22,678 nt of DNA from DALYLB01 sp046154695 (GTDB taxonomy: Bacteria > Acidobacteriota > Blastocatellia > RBC074): positions 1 through 22,678 of the forward strand of contig JBJXFI010000014.1 in NCBI GenBank assembly GCA_046154695.1, written 5' to 3'. How positions within the stretch are numbered: the stretch's first letter is position 1; each line of letters opens with the position of its first letter. Positions 8,765-16,547 of the stretch are shown here, one piece after another. The position numbers and the translations under genes are program-made. Below the pieces are notes generated by a model. That model did no database searches. It was not told the origin of the DNA and was given only the letters and a program-made list of their open reading frames with translations.

Positions 8765-10015
8765 TCAGGCCTCGTATCGCTTGAAGAGCAGGGCGGCATT
8801 GGTTCCGCCGAAGCCGAAGCTGTTGGAGAGGGCATATTCGATCCGGGACGCGCGAGCCTGATTGGGGACGCAATCGAGGTCGCATTCCGGGTCGGGGATT
8901 TCGTAATTGATCGTGGGCGGCATGGTCTGATTGAGAAGGGCCAGGGCCGTGATGCCGGCTTCGAGCCCGCCCGCGCCGCCGAGGAGGTGGCCGGTCATGG
9001 ATTTGGTCGAACTGGCGGCGAGTTTATAGGCGTGATCGCCGAAGGCCGCCTTGATGGCATTGGTTTCGTTGACGTCGCCCGCGGGCGTCGACGTTCCGTG
9101 GACGTTGATGTAATCGACCTTGTCGGGGGTGACGCCGGCGTCCTTGATGGTTTTGAGCATGACGCGGCGCGGGCCGTCCATATCGGGAAGCGTGATGTGG
9201 AAGGCGTCGGAGCTCATGCCGTAGCCGACGATTTCGCCGTAGATTTTCGCGCCGCGGGCGAGCGCATGTTCAAGCTCTTCGAGCACGAGGATGCCGGCGC
9301 CCTCGCCGATGACAAAGCCGTCGCGACTCTTGTCGAAGGGGCGCGAGGCGCGCTGCGGATCGTCATTGCGCGTCGACAGGGCGCGCATCGCGGCGAAGCC
9401 GCCGACCGACATCGGCGTGATGGCGCCCTCGCTGCCGCCGCAGATCATCGCGACGGCGTCGCCTCGCTGGATGATTCGAAAACTGTCCCCGATCGCATGC
9501 GCGCCGGAACTGCATGCCGTCGCCGTGGCCGAATTCGGGCCTTTCGCCCCGATGTTGATCGAGACATGCCCCGAGGCCAGGTTGACGATCGAGGCCGGGA
9601 TGAAGAACGGAGAGATTCGATCCGGGCCGCCCTCCAGCATCTTCGTGTGCTCCCGCTCAAAGACGCCGAAGCCGCCGATCCCGCTGCCGATATAGACGCC
9701 GACATTCTCCGAATTCTCGTCGGTGATCTTGAATCCGGAATCGGCCAGCGCCTCCTGGGAGGCCGCAATGGCGAAGAAGATGAAATAGTCCATCTTCTTG
9801 ACCTCTTTCTTCTCGACGAATTTCAGGGGATCAAAGTTCCGGGTCTCGGCCGCAAACCGGACCTTATGCTGGCTCGTGTCGAATCGGGTGATATAGTCCA
9901 CGCCGCTTCGCCCCGCCAGCAGGCCCGCCCAGGTCTCTTCCGCGGTGTTTCCGAGCGGACTGACCAGGCCGACGCCGGTGACGACGACACGCTTCATCTT
10001 GATTTCGTTGCTCAC
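8765..10015 (-). CDS. fabF: beta-ketoacyl-ACP synthase II
   Basis: This 416-residue condensing enzyme extends acyl-ACP with malonyl-ACP in type II fatty-acid synthesis. The thiolase-fold triad is present: Cys168 in TACSSGAH, His306 in VHGTSTPAGD and His343 in STKSMTGHLLGGAGG. Length is near that of E. coli FabF (413). The start chosen is the GTG at 10015, because GAAGGAAGG ends 5 nt upstream. The ATG six codons later (MKRVVVTG) has no ribosome binding site, and the longer frame upstream reads through that site. It is the last gene of the fab cluster, 173 nt after acpP, with two GC-rich hairpins in the gap. The acpP-fabF order is typical. Confidence 0.97.
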   Translation of the reverse strand: MSNEIKMKRVVVTGVGLVSPLGNTAEETWAGLLAGRSGVDYITRFDTSQHKVRFAAETRNFDPLKFVEKKEVKKMDYFIFFAIAASQEALADSGFKITDENSENVGVYIGSGIGGFGVFEREHTKMLEGGPDRISPFFIPASIVNLASGHVSINIGAKGPNSATATACSSGAHAIGDSFRIIQRGDAVAMICGGSEGAITPMSVGGFAAMRALSTRNDDPQRASRPFDKSRDGFVIGEGAGILVLEELEHALARGAKIYGEIVGYGMSSDAFHITLPDMDGPRRVMLKTIKDAGVTPDKVDYINVHGTSTPAGDVNETNAIKAAFGDHAYKLAASSTKSMTGHLLGGAGGLEAGITALALLNQTMPPTINYEIPDPECDLDCVPNQARASRIEYALSNSFGFGGTNAALLFKRYEA

Positions 10016-10057
10016 AACGACCTTCCTTCTTCCTCGAATCGAAGCCGCCACAAAAGG

Positions 10058-10128
10058 TCCGGGACGGGGCCCGGAAACTCCCGTTTTTCCATGCGTCTAC
10101 CGAGGGAGGCGGGCCCGCGGACCGCGGG
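10058..10128 (-). promoter_or_regulatory. two hairpins between acpP and fabF
   Basis: Reading the minus strand, the first is CCCGCGG-T-CCGCGGG (10114-10128) and the second is TCCGGG...CCCGGA (10058-10075), followed by CCTTTTG. Both could fold in the mRNA. They could lower read-through into fabF or stabilise the abundant acpP message. This role is inference. Confidence 0.4.
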
Positions 10129-10188
10129 ACTCAGACGACCGCATTTGCGGGGCATTTCGCGGCACGCGCACGGGCGAATGCCGGCTTC

Positions 10189-10428
10189 CTATTTCCGATG
10201 CTCATCTATATAGGCGATGGCGTCGCGCACGCTCTGGATCTTCTCGGCGTCCTCGTCCGGGATCTCAATGCCGAATTCCTCCTCGAATCGCATCACGAGT
10301 TCGACCGTATCGAGCGAGTCCGCGCCGAGGTCGTCGATGAATCGGGCATTGGCGGTGACTTCCGATTCCTCAACGCCGAGCTCATCCACGATGATCTGTT
10401 TAACCTTGTCCTCAATTGATTCAGCCAT
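10189..10428 (-). CDS. acpP: acyl carrier protein
   Basis: This 79-residue acidic protein carries growing acyl chains in fatty-acid and phospholipid synthesis. Ser38 in DLGADSLDTVEL is the 4'-phosphopantetheine attachment site. Length and acidity (EEEFGIEIPDEDAEKI) match AcpP. The ATG at 10428 has GGAGG 6 nt upstream. The frame stays open to 10536 in front of it, but that extension does not look like ACP. It lies between fabG and fabF in the standard order. The gap to fabG is about 104 nt. Confidence 0.98.
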   Translation of the reverse strand: MAESIEDKVKQIIVDELGVEESEVTANARFIDDLGADSLDTVELVMRFEEEFGIEIPDEDAEKIQSVRDAIAYIDEHRK

Positions 10429-10532
10429 GCGTTCCTCCAAGTATTGTTTGTTAGATTGCGGAATGTGGATTGCGGAAATGCCGATGAAGGCGCCAGCTAC
10501 AACGAGACCCGATCGCCGGTCCGCAATCGACA

Positions 10533-11276
10533 TCACATATACATTCCACCATTGACGTTGATGATTTGACCTGTGATATAGCCTGCCTCATCCGAGGCCA
10601 GAAATGCAACCGCATTGGCGACGTCCTGATCGGTTCCGGGGCGCTTGAGCGGGATCTGGTCGAGCATGGCGGCGCGGGCCGCCTCGTTCAGGACCGCCGT
10701 CATCGGCGTTTCGATGAAACCGGGAGCGACGGCATTGACGGTGATGTTGCGGGAGGCGTATTCGCGCGCCACCGCCTTGGTGAAGCCGATGAGGCCGGAT
10801 TTCGCCGAGATATAGTTGACCTGGCCGGCATTGCCCATCTGGGCCACGACCGATGTCAGGTTGATGATGCGCCCTTTTCGCGCCCGGGTCATCATCGGAA
10901 GGACGGCCTGGGTCGTGACGAAGACGCCGGTCAGATTGGTGTTGATGACGTCGTCCCAGTCGTTGCGCTTCATGCGGAGCATCAGGCCGTCACGGGTGAT
11001 CGCCGCGTTATTGACGAGGATCGTGATCGGCCCCAATTCGGCCGCCGCCTTTTCGACCGCGGCCTTGATCTCTTCGGCATTCGCCAGATCCCCCCTGACG
11101 GCGAGGGCGCAGCGCCCGAGCGCGCGGATCTCTTCAGCGGCGGCTTCGCATTTATCGAGGGAGCGCGCCATGACCGCGACGTCGGCGCCGCACCGCGCCA
11201 GCGTCAGCGCCGTGGCGCGGCCGATCCCTTGCGAACCGCCGGTGACGAGAGCGATCTGTCCAGTAAGATTCAGCAT
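10533..11276 (-). CDS. fabG: 3-oxoacyl-ACP reductase
   Basis: This 247-residue short-chain dehydrogenase uses NADPH to reduce 3-oxoacyl-ACP, the first reduction of each elongation cycle. The Rossmann motif TGGSQGIG (12-19), NNAAITRDGL (about 89-98), Asn114, Ser142 and the YISAK motif (Tyr155, Lys159) give the full catalytic tetrad. The end INVNGGMYM matches FabG. SDRs are numerous, but its place between fabD and acpP makes FabG the clear choice. The ATG at 11276 has only a weak GAG-rich ribosome binding site. The 260-nt gap from fabD is filled by two palindromic elements. Confidence 0.96.
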   Translation of the reverse strand: MLNLTGQIALVTGGSQGIGRATALTLARCGADVAVMARSLDKCEAAAEEIRALGRCALAVRGDLANAEEIKAAVEKAAAELGPITILVNNAAITRDGLMLRMKRNDWDDVINTNLTGVFVTTQAVLPMMTRARKGRIINLTSVVAQMGNAGQVNYISAKSGLIGFTKAVAREYASRNITVNAVAPGFIETPMTAVLNEAARAAMLDQIPLKRPGTDQDVANAVAFLASDEAGYITGQIINVNGGMYM

Positions 11277-11343
11277 AATTGACTCAGCTCAAAATCGAAG
11301 GAGCCTTCATCTCGCGTGGCGGCGCCCGGAAACAATGGAAATT

Positions 11344-11418
11344 TCATCCACGAAGCCGCACGGAGAAACACAAAGGATTGCCTACATTTCGTGTTTCTCC
11401 GTGCGGCTTCGTGGATGA
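11344..11418. repeat. class-2 long hairpin, 28-bp perfect stem
   Basis: The 28-nt arms at 11344-11371 and 11391-11418 are exactly complementary, around a 19-nt loop. The left arm is rich in CACGGAG/CACGAAG-like quasi-repeats. It lies between fabD and fabG on the operon transcript. No T-run follows on either strand. Confidence 0.9.
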
Positions 11419-11443
11419 TTTCCCCTCCCGCGCGCCTCCGTTC

Positions 11444-11504
11444 GGAGTTCCGTGTTTACGCGGGCTTTGCGCATCTGTTCAAACCCGCTTGAAGGTGGAA
11501 CTCC
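11444..11504. repeat. class-1 palindromic repeat (copy C, degenerate)
   Basis: The outer arms GGAGTTCC (11444-11451) and GGAACTCC (11497-11504) enclose an inner stem, GCGGGCTTTG paired with CAAACCCGC, with one bulged C. The right flank CTCCAAACATTT matches copy B. It lies 32 nt beyond the fabD stop, next to the class-2 hairpin. Confidence 0.7.
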
Positions 11505-11536
11505 AAACATTTTCCTCCCATGCCGGCATTTCCGGG

Positions 11537-12487
11537 TTATCGCGTCTGGAGCGCGGCCAGCGCGGCCCGCAGGCTCTCGGAATCCTCGACATTAAGGAGC
11601 GTGACCTCCCGTCCGGCGTCTTTTGCGATGGCCTTCACCAGGCTGGAGAGGATCTTTCCGGGGCCGACCTCGACAAAGACCGTGACGCCCGCGTCGAGCA
11701 TCTTCATCACGCTGTCGGTCCAGCGAACGGGGCCGGAGATCTGCCGGATCAGCGCCTCGCGGGAGCGCGCGCCGTCGTGAACGACGGCGGCGTCGGCGTT
11801 ATTGACGATTGGAAAGGAGAGATCCTCGAATGAGGCGGAGATCAGCGGACCCGTCATCCTCTCCTGCGCGGGCATCATCAGCGCCGAGTGGAAGGGGGCG
11901 CTGACCTTGAGCGGCATCGCGCGTTTGGCACCGCGCGCCTTGCATTCCTCCATCGCCCGCTCGACCGCCTCCCTGTGCCCGGCGATGACGGTCTGGGAAG
12001 GCGTGTTGAAGTTCGCGGGGGCGCATGCCTGATCCCGGGCCGCGGCCTGGCATGCCTCGGCGACCGTCGCGGCATCGAGGCCGAGAATGGCGGCCATCGC
12101 GCCGGCGCCCACCGGCACGGCTTCCTGCATCAATTGGCCGCGCAACCGAACCAGCCGGACGGCGGCAGGGAGGCTCAGGCTGCCGGCCGCGACAAGCGCC
12201 GAATACTCGCCGAGACTGTGGCCCGCGACGAAATCCGGCGCAATCCGGGCCTCATCCATTGCGCGAAAGGCCGCGATCGAAGTCGTCAAAATGGCGGGCT
12301 GCGTGTTGGCCGTCAGTTGCAGGTCTTCTTCCGGCCCTTCGAAACAGAGCTGGCTCAGGGGAAATCCCAGCGCCTGGTCGGCTTCCTCGAAGATCGCGCG
12401 CGCGGCGGGGAAGTTCCGGGTCAGATCCAATCCCATCCCTGCGTGCTGTGACCCCTGGCCGGGGAAGATGAATGCGAGTTTGCTCAT
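11537..12487 (-). CDS. fabD: malonyl-CoA:ACP transacylase
   Basis: This 316-residue enzyme moves malonyl from CoA to ACP, supplying the extender for FabF. The motif FPGQGSQ opens the protein. The nucleophile is Ser91 in GHSLGEYSAL and its partner is His200 in APFHSALM; the E. coli residues are 92 and 201. The end VEVGPGKILSSL is typical. The ATG at 12487 is preferred because the protein then begins MSKLAFIFPGQG as family members do. A TTG eight codons earlier overlaps the plsX stop (TTGA) and could be used through translational coupling. No strong ribosome binding site is visible for either. Confidence 0.97.
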   Translation of the reverse strand: MSKLAFIFPGQGSQHAGMGLDLTRNFPAARAIFEEADQALGFPLSQLCFEGPEEDLQLTANTQPAILTTSIAAFRAMDEARIAPDFVAGHSLGEYSALVAAGSLSLPAAVRLVRLRGQLMQEAVPVGAGAMAAILGLDAATVAEACQAAARDQACAPANFNTPSQTVIAGHREAVERAMEECKARGAKRAMPLKVSAPFHSALMMPAQERMTGPLISASFEDLSFPIVNNADAAVVHDGARSREALIRQISGPVRWTDSVMKMLDAGVTVFVEVGPGKILSSLVKAIAKDAGREVTLLNVEDSESLRAALAALQTR

Positions 12488-12507
12488 CGACGTGAATGAT
12501 GCCGTTC

Positions 12508-13536
12508 TCAAATCTCAGCGGCGGACACCGCGCTCAGTTCAGACTCGATCTTTTCGCTCAGGCCGCCCTTGTAAAACTCCTTCGCGATGCGGATCGCATT
12601 GCGAATCGCCTTGGCGGTGGAGCTTCCGTGGCAGATCAGCGCGATCTGCTTGCATCCGAGGAGCGGCGCGCCGCCGAATTCGGAGTAGTCGAGCCGTTTC
12701 TTGACGCTGCGAAAAGCCTGTCGCGAGAGGATGGCGCCGGTCTGCGTCATAATGGTCTGCCCGAGCTCAGTCCGTAGCAGGCCCATAATGGCCTCGACGA
12801 GCCCCTCGCTGGTTTTGAGGATGACATTTCCGGTAAAGCCGTCACAGATGATGACATCCACATCGCCGGTGAAGATATCCCGTCCCTCGACGTTTCCGAT
12901 GAAGTTGATCGGCGACTCGCGGAGCAGCATTTGCGTCACTTTTGTCAGGTCGTTTCCCTTGATGTCCTCTTCGCCGATGCTCATCAGCCCCACGCGGGGG
13001 TTCTCGACGCCCAGGATGGAGCGGGAATAGGTCGTGCCCATCACCGCGAACTGTTTGAGGTGCTCCGGCTTGCATTCGGCGTTCGCGCCGACATCGAGCA
13101 GGACCGTGCCATTGCCCTTGAGCGTGGGAAAGATGCCGGCCAGGGCCGGGCGATCGACCGAGGGGAGCGTTCCCAGGACCAGCTTGGCCGTCGCCATCAC
13201 CGCGCCCGTGTTCCCCGCGCTGACCAGTCCATGGGCCTTGCCCTCGCGCACAAGCTTCGCCGCGACGCGTATGGACGAGTCCCGCTTCCGGCGCACCGCG
13301 TGCGCGACCGGATCGTCCATCGTGATCACCTCGGTGGCGTTGACGATTTCGATATGAAGGCGTTGTTTGCGAGGACTGCCGACGCCCTGCCGCTCGAGTT
13401 CCGCGCGTATTCGCTCCTCCTGCCCCACGAGCAGAATGCGGGCGCGGAGCTCGCGTGCCGCCGCGATCGCGCCTTCAACCTCGATGGCAGGGGCATTGTC
13501 CCCACCCATTGCATCAACGGCGATGGTGGTGAGCAT
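12508..13536 (-). CDS. plsX: phosphate acyltransferase PlsX
   Basis: This 342-residue peripheral membrane enzyme makes acyl-phosphate from acyl-ACP for the PlsY step of phosphatidic acid synthesis. Diagnostic segments are IAVDAMGGDNAP (5-16), SAGNTGAVMA, LDVGANAECKPEHL, ICDGFTGNVILK and the terminal FGGAPLLGCKQ region followed by HGSSTAKAIRNAI. Length matches the family. It follows rpmF after a structured 170-nt spacer and is followed closely by fabD, the order known from many bacteria. Confidence 0.97.
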   Translation of the reverse strand: MLTTIAVDAMGGDNAPAIEVEGAIAAARELRARILLVGQEERIRAELERQGVGSPRKQRLHIEIVNATEVITMDDPVAHAVRRKRDSSIRVAAKLVREGKAHGLVSAGNTGAVMATAKLVLGTLPSVDRPALAGIFPTLKGNGTVLLDVGANAECKPEHLKQFAVMGTTYSRSILGVENPRVGLMSIGEEDIKGNDLTKVTQMLLRESPINFIGNVEGRDIFTGDVDVIICDGFTGNVILKTSEGLVEAIMGLLRTELGQTIMTQTGAILSRQAFRSVKKRLDYSEFGGAPLLGCKQIALICHGSSTAKAIRNAIRIAKEFYKGGLSEKIESELSAVSAAEI

Positions 13537-13550
13537 AGGAATCAGGGACT

Positions 13551-13687
13551 GGGGACGAAATTAAAACTCGCGACCTTGGGGCACTAAGGAATAAATCACA
13601 AAGAGAGGAAGAACGGCCGAAAAGGGAGGAATCCCCCTCTTCGGGGTCTTCGTCTTCTTCGTGACTTGTCCCCATCTTAACTGCCCC
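13551..13687. repeat. structured spacer between rpmF and plsX
   Basis: A 10-bp stem with one mismatch, CCGAAAAGGG with CCCTCTTCGG (13617-13626 and 13635-13644), is the core of a longer imperfect inverted repeat (13597-13663). Outside it, GGGGAC (13551-13556) can pair with GTCCCC (13668-13673), and GGGGCA (13578-13583) with TGCCCC (13682-13687). The two outer pairings cross, so they are alternatives or a pseudoknot. Confidence 0.55.
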
Positions 13688-13706
13688 GATTTAGAGACGG
13701 CAAAGA

Positions 13707-13886
13707 TCAGGAGTCTTTCGTGACCACATTGCGTCCATCATAGAACCCGCACTGCGGGCAGACGCGGTGCGAAAGCTTCTTGCTGCCGCAATTGCCGCAG
13801 GTCGACAGATTGACGCGCTCCAGCGAATCGTGGGTGCGGCGTTTGCGGCCGCGGGATTTCGAATGTCGTCGTTTCGGATTCGGCAT
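13707..13886 (-). CDS. rpmF: ribosomal protein bL32
   Basis: This 59-residue basic protein of the large ribosomal subunit was read directly from the minus strand. It begins MPNPKRRHSKSRGRKRRTHD, the typical L32 start, and continues through LSTCGNCGSKKLSHRVC to PQCGFYDGRNVV. Two CxxC pairs (Cys30/Cys33 and Cys43/Cys46) form the zinc-ribbon version of L32. The ATG at 13886 has GGAG 8 nt upstream. It lies 30 nt after yceD and before plsX, the conserved context in bacteria. Confidence 0.97.
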   Translation of the reverse strand: MPNPKRRHSKSRGRKRRTHDSLERVNLSTCGNCGSKKLSHRVCPQCGFYDGRNVVTKDS

Positions 13887-13916
13887 GACTTCTTCTCCAG
13901 TAATAAATGACTTGGG

Positions 13917-14477
13917 TTATTTCTTCTTATCCATCTCGTCCATCTCGTCCATCTCGTCCATCTCGGCTTTCAAGCCGGCGAGCGCCTGCCATCGCGGATC
14001 GATCGGCGGCGAACACGGGCACTGCTCGAGATTCAAATCCGTGCCGCACTGGGGGCAGAGCCCGCGGCAATCGTCGCGGCAGAGCGCGCGATTCGGGAGG
14101 CTCAGTTCGATCTGCTCCATCACCAGATCGTCGAGAATGATCTCGTCATTCTCGAATGTGGCGAAATCCAGCTCCTTCCGCTGCAGTTCAATCTCGCCTG
14201 CCTGCCCGCCTCCGGCCTCGGCCGGAGTGTAAAGGAGGTCGAAGGGAATCGTGAGTGGCGTCTCGATCTCGGTCAGGCAGCGGTCGCAGCGGATGACGTA
14301 TTTCGTCTCGATCTCGCCCCGCACCCGCATATCCATTCCCACACGATTCACTTTGCCAACAACCTGGGGAAGCGCTCGAAATTCGAACTCCCGGCCGGTC
14401 GTGTCGAGCTCGCCAGTCTGATATTCATGATGGAAGCGAACCCCGTCCGGCGGCATCCGCGCGAGCGAAATGATCAT
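13917..14477 (-). CDS. yceD: DUF177/YceD-family protein
   Basis: This 186-residue protein belongs to the DUF177 family, which is encoded upstream of rpmF in most bacteria and linked to 23S rRNA accumulation or ribosome assembly. The first CxxC is CDRC (Cys64, Cys67). A second cysteine-rich stretch (CRDDCRGLCPQCGTDL, then CPC; Cys133 to Cys155) suggests zinc binding. The ATG at 14477 follows a GGGGG purine run by about 6 nt; an in-frame TTG seven codons earlier is not needed. It is the first gene after a strong promoter. The C-terminus is odd: EMDEMDEMDEMDKKK is produced by four copies of a 9-nt repeat. Confidence 0.9.
   Translation of the reverse strand: MIISLARMPPDGVRFHHEYQTGELDTTGREFEFRALPQVVGKVNRVGMDMRVRGEIETKYVIRCDRCLTEIETPLTIPFDLLYTPAEAGGGQAGEIELQRKELDFATFENDEIILDDLVMEQIELSLPNRALCRDDCRGLCPQCGTDLNLEQCPCSPPIDPRWQALAGLKAEMDEMDEMDEMDKKK
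13932..13967. repeat. 9-nt tandem repeat in the yceD 3' end
   Basis: CATCTCGTC is repeated three times exactly and a fourth time with one change (CATCTCGGC). It encodes the (EMD)n tail of YceD. The unit is a multiple of three, so slippage would change tail length without a frameshift. Confidence 0.9.
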
Positions 14478-14506
14478 AACATCCCCCGACGCTGGCAAAG
14501 GGCGTA

Positions 14507-14534
14507 ATTATATTTCCGCTCAGGGCTTTGTCAA
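14507..14534 (-). promoter_or_regulatory. strong sigma-70 promoter of the yceD-rpmF-plsX-fab operon
   Basis: On the minus strand TTGACA (14534-14529) and TATAAT (14512-14507), both exact consensus hexamers, are separated by 16 nt. Transcription would start near 14500, giving a leader of only about 23 nt before yceD. This is the best promoter in the window and fits a highly expressed ribosomal/fatty-acid operon. Confidence 0.85.
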
Positions 14535-14599
14535 CCGTGCGCGGATCTTTCGTCTTGTGCCGCCTCAGCATAAGCGGCGGTGGGAAGAACGGGGGGGGG

Positions 14600-14627
14600 C
14601 CGGAGTTCCGCCGGTGCTCCGGTTTTT
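14600..14627 (+). terminator. terminator-like hairpin upstream of argC
   Basis: CCGGAG and CTCCGG (14600-14605 and 14617-14622) enclose 11 nt and are followed by TTTTT. A run of nine G lies just before it (14591-14599). No plus-strand gene precedes it, so it may insulate the arg promoter from antisense or background transcription. The enclosed GGAGTTCCGCC resembles the class-1 repeat arm. Confidence 0.45.
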
Positions 14628-14652
14628 GACGCGAGGGCTATTGGTGCGGGCT

Positions 14653-14680
14653 TTGTAGTCGAGAGGTCATCGTGTACACT
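14653..14680 (+). promoter_or_regulatory. candidate promoter of the argCBDA operon
   Basis: TTGTAG (14653-14658) and TACACT (14675-14680) are 16 nt apart, giving a leader of about 35 nt before argC. No ARG-box-like palindrome was recognised over it. Confidence 0.45.
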
Positions 14681-14720
14681 TTGCGCTTCGTTTTTGACCC
14701 AGGGAGAAAGGAGAGAGCCA

Positions 14721-15758
14721 GTGATCGAACGAGTCCGGGCCATCGTCGCCGGCGCCACCGGATATTCCGGGCGGGAGTTGATTCGCCTGCTGCTGCGGCA
14801 TCCGCGGATGGAGCTGGCGGGCGTTTTCGCGTCGCGCTCGGGCGAACCGGCGCCGCTCGTTGCCATCCATCCGCAATTGACGGGAACGACCTCGCTCGAT
14901 TGCCGGCCGTTCGACGAGGCTGCGATCGCCGGCCTGCGACCGGACCTGATCTTCCTTGCGACCCCGAATGAATTTTCCCACGAGGCCGCGCCCGCGCTGC
15001 TCGAGACGGGCGCGACGATCGTCGATCTGAGCGGAGCGTTCCGCCTGCGGGACGCCTCGCTCTACCCGCGGTACTACGGATTCGAGCACGCGCGGCCCGA
15101 TCTCATCGGGAAGGCCGTCTATGGGTTGACCGAATTCGCTCGTGAACAGTTGCCGGGCGCGAAGCTGATCGCGAATCCCGGGTGTTACGTGACCTCCGTT
15201 CTTGTCCCGATGACGCCGCTGATCGGCGCGGGGCTGGTCGATGGCGGGCAGCCAATCATCTGCGATTCGAAATCGGGCGTCACGGGGGCGGGGAAGACGC
15301 CGGCATCGGGAACCCATTTCGTGGAGGTCAGCGAGAGCTTCAAGAGTTACAATCTGCTGATGCATCGCCACACGCCCGAGATCGCGCAGGGGCTGGGCCT
15401 GGCGAATGACACGCGGTCGTTGCTCTTCACGCCGCATCTGCTGCCGATCAATCGCGGCATTCTCTCGACGATCTATGTGAAGTTGAAGGGAGGCGCGGCG
15501 AGGGCGGATGTGCTCGAAGCGTGGCGGGGAGCGTTCGAGGGTGCGCCGTTTGTGCGCGTCTTCGCGGGGGGGCAGATGCCGGAGATCAAGTTCGCGGCCG
15601 CGACGCCTTACTGCGACATCGGGTGCGTGATGGACGAGACGACCGGTCAGGCGATCATCGTCTCCGCGCTCGACAATTTGTTGAAGGGCGCGGCGAGTCA
15701 GGCGCTGCAGAACGCGAATGTCGCGCTGGGCTTCGAGGAGGAGGCGGGCATACGATGA
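14721..15758 (+). CDS. argC: N-acetyl-gamma-glutamyl-phosphate reductase
   Basis: This 345-residue NADPH enzyme makes N-acetylglutamate semialdehyde, the third step of arginine synthesis. The nucleotide-binding start IVAGATGYSGRELIRLL, the catalytic Cys155 in NPGCYVTSVL, and the HRHTPEI segment with the conserved active-site histidine are all present. Length fits type I ArgC. The start is the GTG at 14721, with AAGGAG exactly 7 nt upstream; the frame is open further upstream, but no ArgC-like sequence is found there. Its stop overlaps the argB start (ATGA), indicating translational coupling. Confidence 0.97.
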   Translation: MIERVRAIVAGATGYSGRELIRLLLRHPRMELAGVFASRSGEPAPLVAIHPQLTGTTSLDCRPFDEAAIAGLRPDLIFLATPNEFSHEAAPALLETGATIVDLSGAFRLRDASLYPRYYGFEHARPDLIGKAVYGLTEFAREQLPGAKLIANPGCYVTSVLVPMTPLIGAGLVDGGQPIICDSKSGVTGAGKTPASGTHFVEVSESFKSYNLLMHRHTPEIAQGLGLANDTRSLLFTPHLLPINRGILSTIYVKLKGGAARADVLEAWRGAFEGAPFVRVFAGGQMPEIKFAAATPYCDIGCVMDETTGQAIIVSALDNLLKGAASQALQNANVALGFEEEAGIR

Positions 15759-16543
15759 ACCGGACGGTCGTCAAACTCGGCGGGAGCGTCCTGATCGATC
15801 CCGCGCTTCGGCGGATGCAGATCGGCGAGATCGGCGGGCTGAAAGAGGCCGGGCGTGAGTTGATCCTCGTTCACGGCGGCGGCAGGCAGATTGCGGGGTT
15901 GCTCGATCGCCTCGGTGTCGAGTCCCGGTTTCACGATGGGCTGCGGGTGACGGACCGCGACGCGCGCGACATTGCCCAGATGGTCCTCGCCGGTCAGGTC
16001 GGGAAGGACCTGGTCGCGGAGCTGGCCGGAATCGGACTTTCCGCGGCCGGAATCGCGGGCGGAGACGGGCGGAGCTTTCTCGCGGAGAAGATGAACGCCG
16101 AGGACGGAACCGATCTCGGATATGTCGGCCGCATCGTGCGGACCGACGATCGTCTGCTCGCGGCGCTGCTCGCGATCGGCGTGATCCCGGTGGTGGCATG
16201 CCTGGCGCTCGGGCGGGATGATTTCGAATATTACAACGTCAACGGCGATCAGATGGCCGCCTCGGTGGCCGCCGGATGCGGCGCGGAGACGCTGGTCTTC
16301 GTGACCGATGTCGGGGGCGTTCTCGACGCAGGCGGCGCCCTGATCCCCGAACTGAATCGCGAGCGCATTCATCGGCTGCTCGATACCGGTGTGGCGGGCG
16401 GCGGCATGCGGCCGAAGCTGCGCGCGTGTCTGGAGGCCCTCGACGCCGGAGTCAAACGCATTCTGATCCTCGGCGCGGCCGGGGAGAATCCCCTTCAGCG
16501 GGCTCTGATCGGCGGGGAGCCGCTCGGGACGCGCATCGGTTGA
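15755..16543 (+). CDS. argB: acetylglutamate kinase
   Basis: This 262-residue amino-acid kinase phosphorylates N-acetylglutamate, the second step of arginine synthesis. The motifs VKLGGSVL (6-13), LVHGGGRQI (38-46) and YYNVNGDQMAAS are the nucleotide- and substrate-binding elements of the family. The MRPKL segment near the C-terminus corresponds to the lysine-bearing GM.PK motif. There is no long N-terminal helix of the arginine-inhibited hexameric type, so strong feedback inhibition is not predicted. The ATG overlaps the argC stop. The next gene begins only 4 nt after its stop. Confidence 0.95.
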   Translation: MNRTVVKLGGSVLIDPALRRMQIGEIGGLKEAGRELILVHGGGRQIAGLLDRLGVESRFHDGLRVTDRDARDIAQMVLAGQVGKDLVAELAGIGLSAAGIAGGDGRSFLAEKMNAEDGTDLGYVGRIVRTDDRLLAALLAIGVIPVVACLALGRDDFEYYNVNGDQMAASVAAGCGAETLVFVTDVGGVLDAGGALIPELNRERIHRLLDTGVAGGGMRPKLRACLEALDAGVKRILILGAAGENPLQRALIGGEPLGTRIG

Positions 16544-16547
16544 GACT

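Noticed and set aside
8744..10213. 489-codon plus-strand frame over fabF
   Set aside because: Shadow of fabF with low-complexity Gly/Arg/Asp content and no start signal; fabF is certain on the minus strand.
10429..10536. N-terminal extension of acpP
   Set aside because: The frame is open upstream, but GGAGG directly precedes the MAESIEDK start and the extension is unlike any ACP.
14591..14599. G9 tract as a phase-variation switch for argC
   Set aside because: It lies upstream of the candidate promoter hexamers and outside any reading frame, and nothing suggests it changes promoter spacing.
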